From Chloroflexota bacterium (GTDB lineage Bacteria; Chloroflexota; Anaerolineae; Promineifilales; Promineifilaceae), in NCBI GenBank assembly GCA_003519205.1, contig DOXE01000142.1, positions 1 through 8,519 of the forward strand: a stretch of 8,519 nucleotides of DNA, written 5' to 3'. Below the pieces are notes generated by a model. That model was not told where the DNA came from and did not search any database. It was given only the letters and a program-made list of their open reading frames with translations. Position numbers and translations under genes: made by a program. The number at the start of each line of letters is the position of its first letter. Positions within the stretch are counted from its first letter, which is position 1. This document shows positions 1 to 5,885 of the stretch, in pieces.

Positions 1-178
1 CCGGACCATGACCGCCACTATCGCGGCCGAGATGGGCGAAGTAGCACAGGGAAGCACACACTACCATGTATTGTTTGCTATAGGCATCACTTTATTCGTC
101 ATTACCTTCATCATCAATTCTTTGGCTAGTTGGCTAGTAGGCGGGAACGGTCAACGCCGTCGGAGCAGTCGGCTATGA
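1..178 (+). CDS. pstC: Phosphate ABC transporter permease PstC, C-terminal end (5' truncated by window)
   Basis: Reading from base 2 gives 58 residues to a TGA at 176-178, beginning R-T-M-T-A-T-I-A-A-E-M-G-E and followed by one long hydrophobic stretch (about VLFAIGITLFVITFIINSLA) and a short basic tail. This matches the last periplasmic loop and last membrane helix of PstC/PstA-type permeases, where an acidic 'AAEMGEV' segment precedes the final helix. PstC forms the inner-membrane channel together with PstA and receives phosphate from the binding protein PstS. The stop overlaps the pstA start in an ATGA arrangement (175-178), the usual pstC-pstA coupling. The assignment rests on this tail plus the downstream pstA and pstB genes; the diagnostic cytoplasmic EAA loop lies outside the window. 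Confidence 0.88.
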   Translation, partial: RTMTATIAAEMGEVAQGSTHYHVLFAIGITLFVITFIINSLASWLVGGNGQRRRSSRL

Positions 179-1020
179 AACCACAAGTTATCCAAAAAAT
201 TGGTTTTGTGGCAACGGCTATTGTCTCAGCCATCGTCGTCGTGCCTATTTTCTTGGTGATTCTCTTCATCGTGATTAATGGAATTCAAGCGATAAGCTGG
301 GAATTCCTGACCCAACCGCCCCGAAATGGCATGACTGAAGGTGGCATCATGCCTGCAATTTTAGGCACAGTTATCCTCACCGTTGTTGCCGCGATTTTTG
401 CGATGCCTTTTGGTATAGGTTCTGCCATATATCTGGCCGAATACGCGAGTGATAATTGGCTCACCCGCACCATCCATCTGGCGATAGTCAACCTGGCTGG
501 AATACCTTCCATCGTCTATGGTTTATTTGGTTTGGGAGCTTTCGTGCTTTTCTTTAGATTTGGGACATCGATTCTGGCTGGTGCACTTACCCTTGCATTA
601 ATGACGCTGCCTATCATTATTAGCACATCGGAGGAAGCGATCTTGTCTGTGCCTATGGAGTTTCGGGTTGTAAGCTACAGTTTGGGTGCTACAAAATGGC
701 AGACGGTGCGTAACCAGGTACTGCCTAATGCATTGCCGGGGATTATCACCGGCGTAATACTGGGCCTTGCCCGCGTTGCGGGAGAAACCGCGCCAATCCT
801 ATTTACAGTGGCCGCCTTTTATTTGTCGGAATTACCGAAATCTATCTTCGACCAGGCGATGGCCCTACCTTATCATCTGTACGTCATTTCGACACAAGTA
901 CCTGGGATGCCCTTGGAAATTCAATACGGTACGGCCCTGGTACTTTTATTATTTGTCCTCTTTTTCACCGTGATTGCGGCCGTGATGCGATCAATCATGA
1001 GGAGACGTCGAGAATGGTGA
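175..1020 (+). CDS. pstA: Phosphate ABC transporter permease PstA
   Basis: 281 residues, inner-membrane permease that pairs with PstC to translocate phosphate. Hydrophobic segments lie at about residues 9-35, 60-88, 100-127, 132-157, 186-212 and 250-272, fitting the six-helix MetI-like fold. The cytoplasmic coupling (EAA) loop is clear at about 165-206: SLGATKW, then LPNALPGIITG, then ARVAGETAP, the PstA/PstC hallmark that docks on the ATPase. I chose the ATG at 175 rather than the in-frame ATG at 130: it overlaps the pstC stop (ATGA), has a GGAG at 162-165 nine bases upstream, and the protein then begins MKPQVIQKIGF with a short cytoplasmic tail before helix 1; the longer form would add 15 polar residues encoded inside pstC. 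The C-terminus is a basic RRRRE cluster. It overlaps the next ATPase gene by 7 bases, so coupled translation is likely. Confidence 0.95.
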   Translation: MKPQVIQKIGFVATAIVSAIVVVPIFLVILFIVINGIQAISWEFLTQPPRNGMTEGGIMPAILGTVILTVVAAIFAMPFGIGSAIYLAEYASDNWLTRTIHLAIVNLAGIPSIVYGLFGLGAFVLFFRFGTSILAGALTLALMTLPIIISTSEEAILSVPMEFRVVSYSLGATKWQTVRNQVLPNALPGIITGVILGLARVAGETAPILFTVAAFYLSELPKSIFDQAMALPYHLYVISTQVPGMPLEIQYGTALVLLLFVLFFTVIAAVMRSIMRRRREW

Positions 1021-1787
1021 GCCAGGTCGAAGCGCCAATCATTTCAGTGCGCAACGTGACTTTTTCCTATGCTGATGGAACCCAAGCTCTGAACAACGTG
1101 AGCCTGGACTTCCAAGCCAACGAATTATTCGTCATATTTGGGCCGGCACGAAGTGGTAAAACTACTCTCCTGCGTCTGCTTAACCGGCTCTCTGACTTGT
1201 TCGAAGGCACGAAAATGGAAGGTACTGTCTTATTTAATGGACGTGATATTTATTCCCGGGGTACCGAAGTTACTGATTTGAGGCGTCGCATTAGCATGGT
1301 CTTTGCGACCCCGACACCACTTCCGGGCACCATATATGACAATATGTCATATGGGTTGAAGATGGCAGGAATGGGTGATTCACAGGTAATCGAACGACGG
1401 ATCGAGCGGGGCTTAAAGCAGGCTGCTCTCTGGGATGAAGTTGAGGATCGGCTCAATACTTCAGCCTTTGCTCTTTCCGGTGGACAGAAACAGCGTCTAT
1501 GTCTGGCTCGCAGTTTGGCTCTAGAACCGGAAGTGATCCTGCTTGATAATCCTACTTCTGGTCTTGACCCGATATCAACGGCTACTGTCGAAAACTCTTT
1601 GGAAGAATTAAAACAAAGTTATGCAATTGTGATGGTGCCGCACAGCGTTCAGCAAGCGGCCAGAATCGCTGATCGAGCCGCGTTCATGCTTGATGGACAG
1701 ATCGTAGAGGTCGGTAAAGGGGGAGAGCTCTTTCTCAACCCACAAGATGGGCGAACTGAAGATTACATTACAGGTCGATTTGGTTAA
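1014..1787 (+). CDS. pstB: PstB-type phosphate ABC transporter ATPase, paralogue 1, with degenerate catalytic motifs
   Basis: 257 residues, normal length for PstB, with typical PstB landmarks: LLRLLNRL after Walker [10 protein letters not shown] at 137-145, and the C-terminal TEDYITGRFG. Its nucleotide-binding motifs are unusual. Walker A (43-50) reads GPARSGKT, with Arg46 where PstB has Gly. The Q-loop reads MVFATPTP with Ala98 replacing the Gln that contacts Mg2+/water. Walker B reads VILLDNP with Asn179 replacing the catalytic Glu. By contrast the ABC signature LSGGQ (154-158), the D-loop SGLD (182-185) and the switch His210 are intact. The frame is open and codons look normal, so it does not look like decay. 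The start has AGGAGA at 1000-1005, eight bases upstream. It is probably the non-catalytic half of a heterodimer with the next gene product; that role is inference. A PstA/PstC partner is implied by the 7-base overlap with pstA. Confidence 0.93.
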   Translation: MVSQVEAPIISVRNVTFSYADGTQALNNVSLDFQANELFVIFGPARSGKTTLLRLLNRLSDLFEGTKMEGTVLFNGRDIYSRGTEVTDLRRRISMVFATPTPLPGTIYDNMSYGLKMAGMGDSQVIERRIERGLKQAALWDEVEDRLNTSAFALSGGQKQRLCLARSLALEPEVILLDNPTSGLDPISTATVENSLEELKQSYAIVMVPHSVQQAARIADRAAFMLDGQIVEVGKGGELFLNPQDGRTEDYITGRFG

Positions 1788-1831
1788 AATCAAGCCAATA
1801 ATAGTCGTATCCTTTTGAATCATATAGTCTA

Positions 1832-2587
1832 ATGAAGAATAAAATCGAAATTCGTAATTTCAACTTCTACTATGGAGATTTTAAAGCTTTGGATGATATT
1901 TCTTTGTCGATTAGCGAGAATAAAATTACGGCACTCATCGGTCCTTCCGGGTGTGGTAAATCGACTTTTCTTAGGGCACTCAACCGGATGAATGAGACGA
2001 TCAAGGATACTCGTGCTGAGGGTGAGGTTCTGCTTGACGGAGATAATATATATGCTCCCGAGGTCGACGTGGTTGAATTGCGGCAAAAGATCGGTATGGT
2101 GTTTCAGCGACCAAATCCTTTCCCACAGAGCATTTATAATAACGTGGCTTTTGGTCCGCGAATCATGGGATTGGCCAAGGGTAAAAATCTGGACGACATC
2201 GTCGCCGAAAGCCTACAGGAAGCAGCTCTCTGGGATGAAGTTGAGAATATTCTACAAAACCCAGCTCAGGAATTAAATCCAGGACAGCAACAAAGATTGT
2301 GCATAGCCAGGGCGATCGCCGTTAAACCCGAAGTCATTCTGATGGACGAGCCCTGCTCGGCCTTGGACCCTGTGGCTACTCTTGCCGTCGAAGGACTCAT
2401 GCGCCGCCTTTCTAAAAACTACACAATCGTCATCGTCACCCATAGCATGCAGCAGGCTGCCCGTGCTTCAGATTTGACGGGATTCTTCTGGCTCGGGGAA
2501 TTAATAGAGTTCAATAATACGGCCGAGCTTTTCACAAACCCTAGTAAAGAGCTTACCGAATTATATATAACCGGCCGTCAGGGATAG
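1832..2587 (+). CDS. pstB: PstB-type phosphate ABC transporter ATPase, paralogue 2, with altered signature motif
   Basis: 251 residues, cytoplasmic ATPase that powers phosphate import through PstCA. Walker A is canonical (GPSGCGKST, 37-45), the Q-loop has Gln92 in [11 protein letters not shown], Walker B has the catalytic Glu173 in [13 protein letters not shown], and the switch His204 is in VTHSMQQ. The C-terminus LYITGRQG is PstB-like. The odd part is the ABC signature: LNPGQQQR at 148-155, so the Ser and first Gly of LSGGQ are Asn149 and Pro150. The upstream paralogue has the reverse pattern (good signature, poor Walker B and Q-loop). The gene starts 44 bases after paralogue 1; the region before the ATG (AATCATATAGTCTA) has no convincing Shine-Dalgarno, so expression may depend on readthrough or a weak site. 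No phoU follows; the next gene is convergent. Confidence 0.95.
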   Translation: MKNKIEIRNFNFYYGDFKALDDISLSISENKITALIGPSGCGKSTFLRALNRMNETIKDTRAEGEVLLDGDNIYAPEVDVVELRQKIGMVFQRPNPFPQSIYNNVAFGPRIMGLAKGKNLDDIVAESLQEAALWDEVENILQNPAQELNPGQQQRLCIARAIAVKPEVILMDEPCSALDPVATLAVEGLMRRLSKNYTIVIVTHSMQQAARASDLTGFFWLGELIEFNNTAELFTNPSKELTELYITGRQG

Positions 2588-2611
2588 TCCGTGCCCGGTT
2601 GGTATTTTGAA

Positions 2612-3331
2612 TTACTCTTCCTCTATTTGTTCTATGGTTCCTGATCCCGAAAGGCTGGATGTTACCACCGGATCGCCATAATAACTGACCAACCCACTAC
2701 CACTGATGGTGGCATCAAGCGTGTCCTCGACAGCCACGACGGCTTTGCCCGATCCGCTCACATTGATGTCAGCAGTTTTACTGGCCAGATCAGATGCTTG
2801 AAACCCGCCAGACCCACTGATATCTAATTGCTGATCGTTGATCTGCCCGCTTAACTCAACCTGGCCAGAACCACTAATATTTACGGTAAGCGAGTCGGCA
2901 TCCATTGAAATTACGTTGATGCTACCAGAGCCACTGAGATCCAAATTCAGTGTATTGGTTTCTAGTATGGCAACATTAATATCACCTGACCCCGTGGTAC
3001 TCAGACCGTTGACTTCAATGATTTGGACAGTGTATTTAATGGGCTTGGTGGGGTTAATGATCCTGTTATCCTCCTGGCTTAAGATCAAGGTTCCGTCTTG
3101 TACTTCGGCCGTGAGGAGAGGCATGATATTATCCTCAGCTTCAACCACCACTGATTCGGTGTCGCCTTGAATAATTTCTACGCTACCGATACCTGTCAAG
3201 GCGATGCTATCATAACCACTTACGTCCCGTTCCTCGGTGATGACATTACCAGAGCCTCGGGTTGTGCTATCACAGGCGGTCAAAGCAATGATCAGTAACA
3301 GCAAAGCCAGAACTATATATCGTCTCTTCAT
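2612..3331 (-). CDS. Secreted lipoprotein with head-GIN / DUF2807-type beta-repeat domain
   Basis: 239 residues. The N-terminus (MKRRYIVLALLLLIIALTAC) is a lipoprotein signal peptide: basic start, hydrophobic core, lipobox L-T-A-C with Cys20 as the lipidated residue, so the protein should be anchored on the outer face of the cytoplasmic membrane. The mature part begins with the DUF2807 pattern (GSGNVITEERDVSGYDSI, then GSVEIIQGD and AEDNIMPLL, then DGTLIL). From residue 112 a turn motif [ST]GSG recurs at 114, 134, 154, 173, 193, 211 and 229, about every 18-20 residues, each followed by short alternating hydrophobics. This is expected of a right-handed beta-helix. The family's biochemical function is not established; surface adhesion or envelope-stress roles have been proposed. 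It is transcribed towards pstB2 with 24 bases between the stops. Confidence 0.88.
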   Translation of the reverse strand: MKRRYIVLALLLLIIALTACDSTTRGSGNVITEERDVSGYDSIALTGIGSVEIIQGDTESVVVEAEDNIMPLLTAEVQDGTLILSQEDNRIINPTKPIKYTVQIIEVNGLSTTGSGDINVAILETNTLNLDLSGSGSINVISMDADSLTVNISGSGQVELSGQINDQQLDISGSGGFQASDLASKTADINVSGSGKAVVAVEDTLDATISGSGLVSYYGDPVVTSSLSGSGTIEQIEEE

Positions 3332-3475
3332 GGAATCCTCCTTCGTGATTAGACAGGGTTAAGGCGCTGATAGTTCAGTTTGAATTGATAAAATCTGGAG
3401 CCACCAGTGTACCATAAATGGAATGGGATAAAATTCATTTATTTGGGCTTGAGATAAGGATGGAGATTAAAGCAG
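3332..3475. other. Divergent intergenic region between lipoprotein and aminotransferase genes
   Basis: These 144 bases separate two genes transcribed away from each other, so they must hold promoters for both, although I cannot place a convincing -35/-10 pair. Visible items are the lipoprotein Shine-Dalgarno at 3337-3343, an octamer GATAAAAT occurring twice in direct orientation 40 bases apart (3387-3394 and 3427-3434), either of which could contain an AT-rich -10 element for the + strand, and a GGAG at 3462-3465 ten bases before the aminotransferase ATG. Confidence 0.5.
3337..3343 (-). promoter_or_regulatory. Strong Shine-Dalgarno site of the lipoprotein gene
   Basis: On the minus strand the sequence reads AAGGAGG, a full match to the anti-Shine-Dalgarno core, five bases before the ATG at 3329-3331. 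It fixes that start and suggests efficient translation. Confidence 0.8.
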
Positions 3476-4603
3476 ATGAAAATACAACCATTCGCCACTG
3501 AGCAATATTATGCTCGCTATGAATTTTCAACACCCCACCTGCTATCCGTATCTGACTGCGAGACGATATCAATAGGTGAGTTACTGCAAATGGCCAATGT
3601 GTCACTGGAAAAAATGGGCCAAGTGCGGTTGGGATATACCGAGTCACAAGGTAACCCGGTATTGCGTGAGGCAGTGGCAAACACTTACGACAAGGTATCG
3701 GCCGAACAGGTGATCATTCTGACTTCGCCAGTGGAAGGTATATATCTGACGTTACAGGCTATGCTCGAACCCGAGGATGAGGTGATCGTCCTCGTACCTG
3801 CTTATGATGCCCTGATCAATGTGGCCGAACATGTTAGCAGGCATGTCCAACGTTGGGAGATCGTTCCAACCGCAACAGGCTGGCAACTCGACTTGGATAA
3901 ACTGGCAGCGTTGGTGAACCCGAAAACCAAATTGATCGTAGTCAATTTTCCCCATAATCCGACCGGTTATCTTCCAACTCGAAGCCAATTTGATACTATC
4001 ATCGAGCTTGCCCGAAAGGAAGGTGTCTGGCTGTTTTGTGATGAAATGTATCGCGGTTTGGAACATGGGGGAAGGCCACAATTACCTTCGGCGGCCGATT
4101 CCTATGAACGGAGCATCGTCCTTTCGGGGCTTTCCAAGACCCATGGCCTGCCTGGCTTGAGGGCCGGGTGGTTGGTCATTCCAGACGAAGAGGTTCGACA
4201 AGCGATCATCAACTGGAAACATTACACGACAATTTGCCCGGCCGCTCCCACTGAATTCTTAGCCCTGGCGGCGCTCGACATCGGCGAAGAGCTGGCCCAG
4301 CGTAGCCAAACCCTCATCCGGCAAAATCTGCAACTGGCGGAAACCTTTTTTGCCCAATGGCAGGATTTTTTCAACTGGAGACCACCAATCGCCGGGTCAG
4401 TAGCCTTAGTAGGCATCGATGTGACCTCGGCCACGAGCTATTGTCACCATCTAGCCCAGGCAGCCGGTGTATTGTTACTGCCAGCGACCTTTATGGGTTC
4501 GGACGACCAACACGTTCGTTTTGGTTTCGGCCGGCGATCGTTTCCATCTGCTCTAAGCCATTACGATACTTATTTGAAGCAAGCAATGGCGATGATGGGT
4601 TGA
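3476..4603 (+). CDS. Class I/II (fold-type I) PLP-dependent aminotransferase
   Basis: 375 residues, cytosolic, near the usual length of subgroup I aminotransferases. Recognisable elements in order: LGYTESQGNPVLREAVA (about 52-68), the PLP-phosphate region TSPVEGIYLTLQ, the ring-stacking Tyr110 in VPAYDAL, the NFPHNPTG motif with Asn161, Asp189 and Tyr192 in CDEMYRG (Asp pairs with the pyridine nitrogen), the Schiff-base Lys221 in SGLSKTHGLPGLRAGW with Arg229, and the substrate-carboxylate Arg348 in HVRFGFGR. All catalytic residues are present, so the enzyme should be active; the amino donor cannot be read from sequence. It may resemble aspartate/aromatic aminotransferases or related lyases. 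The start is preceded by GGAG at 3462-3465. It is followed 47 bases later, same strand, by a proline-racemase-superfamily gene, so co-transcription and a shared amino-acid pathway are plausible. Confidence 0.9.
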   Translation: MKIQPFATEQYYARYEFSTPHLLSVSDCETISIGELLQMANVSLEKMGQVRLGYTESQGNPVLREAVANTYDKVSAEQVIILTSPVEGIYLTLQAMLEPEDEVIVLVPAYDALINVAEHVSRHVQRWEIVPTATGWQLDLDKLAALVNPKTKLIVVNFPHNPTGYLPTRSQFDTIIELARKEGVWLFCDEMYRGLEHGGRPQLPSAADSYERSIVLSGLSKTHGLPGLRAGWLVIPDEEVRQAIINWKHYTTICPAAPTEFLALAALDIGEELAQRSQTLIRQNLQLAETFFAQWQDFFNWRPPIAGSVALVGIDVTSATSYCHHLAQAAGVLLLPATFMGSDDQHVRFGFGRRSFPSALSHYDTYLKQAMAMMG

Positions 4604-4650
4604 GGACATTCCTACGGTGACCTTGTTGTAATAATTTTCAGGAGCTTGAT

Positions 4651-5703
4651 ATGCGATTTTCAAAAATGATTACGGCAGTGGATGCGCATGCGGCCGGCGA
4701 GCCGGGAAGAGTCATAACCGGGGGCATCGTGAACGTCCCGGGCAAAACCATGCTCGAGAAGCGGAATTACTTGGAATCTCGCCAGGACGATATCCGAAAA
4801 CTTATGTTGCAGGAACCCCGGGGATATCCGGCACTTTGTTGTAATATCCTCCTGCCACCAACCCACCCTACGGCCGATGCTGGTTACGTGATCATGGAAC
4901 ACACTGAATACCCAGGCATGTCAGGAACAAATACCATTTGTGTCGTTACTGTATTGTTGGAGACAGGCATTTTGCCCATGAGAGAGCCGTTAACGGAGTT
5001 GACCCTGGAAGCACCGGCAGGATTAATTAAGGTAAAAGCCGATTGCCATGACGGTAAAGTTAAACAAGTTACTTTCCGCAACGTACCAGCTTTTGCCGTG
5101 TATTTGGATGCGTCGGTGGAGGTGCCTAATCTAGGCCTCGTAAGGGTCGACGTCGCTTACGGTGGCATGTTTTACGCCATTGCCGAGGCTGAACCATTGG
5201 GCCTGTCTTTAACGCCCGACGAAGGGAAAGACATCGTCAGAATTAGCGAAATGATCCGTGCCGCGGCCGACGAACAGTTGCCAGTAATACACCCAGATAT
5301 CCCTGAATTCAAGGGCATAACCATCTCCCAGCTTTCCGGGCCCCCAACCCATCCAACAGCCCATCGAAAGAATGTGGTAACTGTATCGACTGGGGAAGTT
5401 GATTGGGATAAACCGTCGACGTGGGGTGGTGCCATCGACAGGTCTCCCTGCGGAACCGGCACGTGCGCCAAAATGGCCGTTTTATTTGCTAAAGGCCAGT
5501 TAGGCCTTAACCAGGATTTCCACCATGAAGGCATATTGGGGACGATCTTTACCGGAAAGCTGGTCGAGGAGACGGAGGTGGGTCAATATCCGGCCGTTAT
5601 TCCAACGCTCAGTGGGCAGGCCTGGATAACGGGTTTTGCCAACTATGTTGTTGACCCTGAAGATCCATTTCCTGAAGGATTTACCGTTGGGGATATTTGG
5701 TAG
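4651..5703 (+). CDS. Proline racemase superfamily protein, Ser/Cys type (hydroxyproline 2-epimerase or trans-3-hydroxy-L-proline dehydratase-like)
   Basis: 350 residues, typical family length. The fold signature is clear: AVDAHAAGEPGRVITGG near the N-terminus, EPRGYPALCCNILLPP at 55-70, YGGMFYAIAEAE at 170-181, and DRSPCGTGTCAKMA at 263-276. The family uses two residues as acid/base on opposite faces of the substrate alpha-carbon. The second is present as Cys267. The first, Cys in proline racemases (MCGH), is Ser91 here (PGMSGTN), and the His after the Gly is Thr93. Ser or Thr at the first position is associated with hydroxyproline epimerases or trans-3-hydroxyproline dehydratases rather than true proline racemases, so the product probably acts on a hydroxylated or otherwise modified proline. 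An AGGAG at 4640-4644, six bases upstream, supports the ATG. It lies 47 bases downstream of the aminotransferase and converges on the molybdenum hydroxylase operon. Confidence 0.88.
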   Translation: MRFSKMITAVDAHAAGEPGRVITGGIVNVPGKTMLEKRNYLESRQDDIRKLMLQEPRGYPALCCNILLPPTHPTADAGYVIMEHTEYPGMSGTNTICVVTVLLETGILPMREPLTELTLEAPAGLIKVKADCHDGKVKQVTFRNVPAFAVYLDASVEVPNLGLVRVDVAYGGMFYAIAEAEPLGLSLTPDEGKDIVRISEMIRAAADEQLPVIHPDIPEFKGITISQLSGPPTHPTAHRKNVVTVSTGEVDWDKPSTWGGAIDRSPCGTGTCAKMAVLFAKGQLGLNQDFHHEGILGTIFTGKLVEETEVGQYPAVIPTLSGQAWITGFANYVVDPEDPFPEGFTVGDIW

Positions 5704-5885
5704 CAAATTTCCAATTAAATCATCCTTGTGAAGTTCATTTCTCAAGTAAATAAACCACAAAGAAAGCTCCAACCGGACAGAAGTCCGGCGGATATCCCAT
5801 TAAATGGGCGTCATCTGCCTAGAGCCTTTAGGAAAGAGTAGAAATATTAGAAATGAACCATTTCGCGGATTATGATGTCGATCCC
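5704..5885. other. Convergent intergenic region with a cluster of small inverted repeats
   Basis: This 182-base gap between two converging genes has no coding sequence I can support. It contains several inverted repeats: CCGGAC/GTCCGG (5773-5778 and 5783-5788, loop AGAA); GGCGGAT pairing with ATCTGCC (5787-5793 and 5813-5819, one G-U pair) enclosing CCCAT/ATGGG (5796-5800 and 5804-5808); CCTA/TAGG (5818-5821 and 5829-5832); and GAAATG/CATTTC (5850-5855 and 5859-5864). The first two stems share two bases, so they compete or shorten. Without strong T-tracts this is not a textbook intrinsic terminator on either strand, but a shared 3' processing or termination region is the simplest reading. Confidence 0.5.

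Noticed and set aside
130..174. Upstream ATG at 130 as the pstA start
   Set aside because: It would add 15 polar residues encoded in the other frame of pstC. The ATG at 175 has a GGAG site and a 4-base stop/start overlap typical of this operon.
1014..1787. PstB1 as a decaying pseudogene or sequencing artefact
   Set aside because: The frame is intact at full length, the signature, D-loop, His and C-terminal PstB motif are preserved, and the altered residues are separate multi-base codon changes (GCG for Gln, AAT for Glu). The reciprocal change in PstB2 argues for selection instead.
2569..2600. Terminator between pstB2 and the lipoprotein gene (AACCGG at 2569-2574 with CCGGTT at 2595-2600)
   Set aside because: The arms are only six bases with a 20-base loop, one arm lies inside the pstB2 coding sequence, and the following sequence (GGTATTTTGAATTAC) has no strong T-tract. 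A terminator is expected here but I cannot show it.
2612..3331. GSG-encoding DNA repeats as a tandem nucleotide repeat or CRISPR-like array
   Set aside because: The period is 54-60 bases and divergent at the DNA level; conservation is in the protein turns, and the frame is a continuous lipoprotein.
4651..5703. True proline racemase
   Set aside because: The first catalytic Cys is replaced by Ser91 and its neighbouring His by Thr93, which does not fit the two-cysteine proline racemases.
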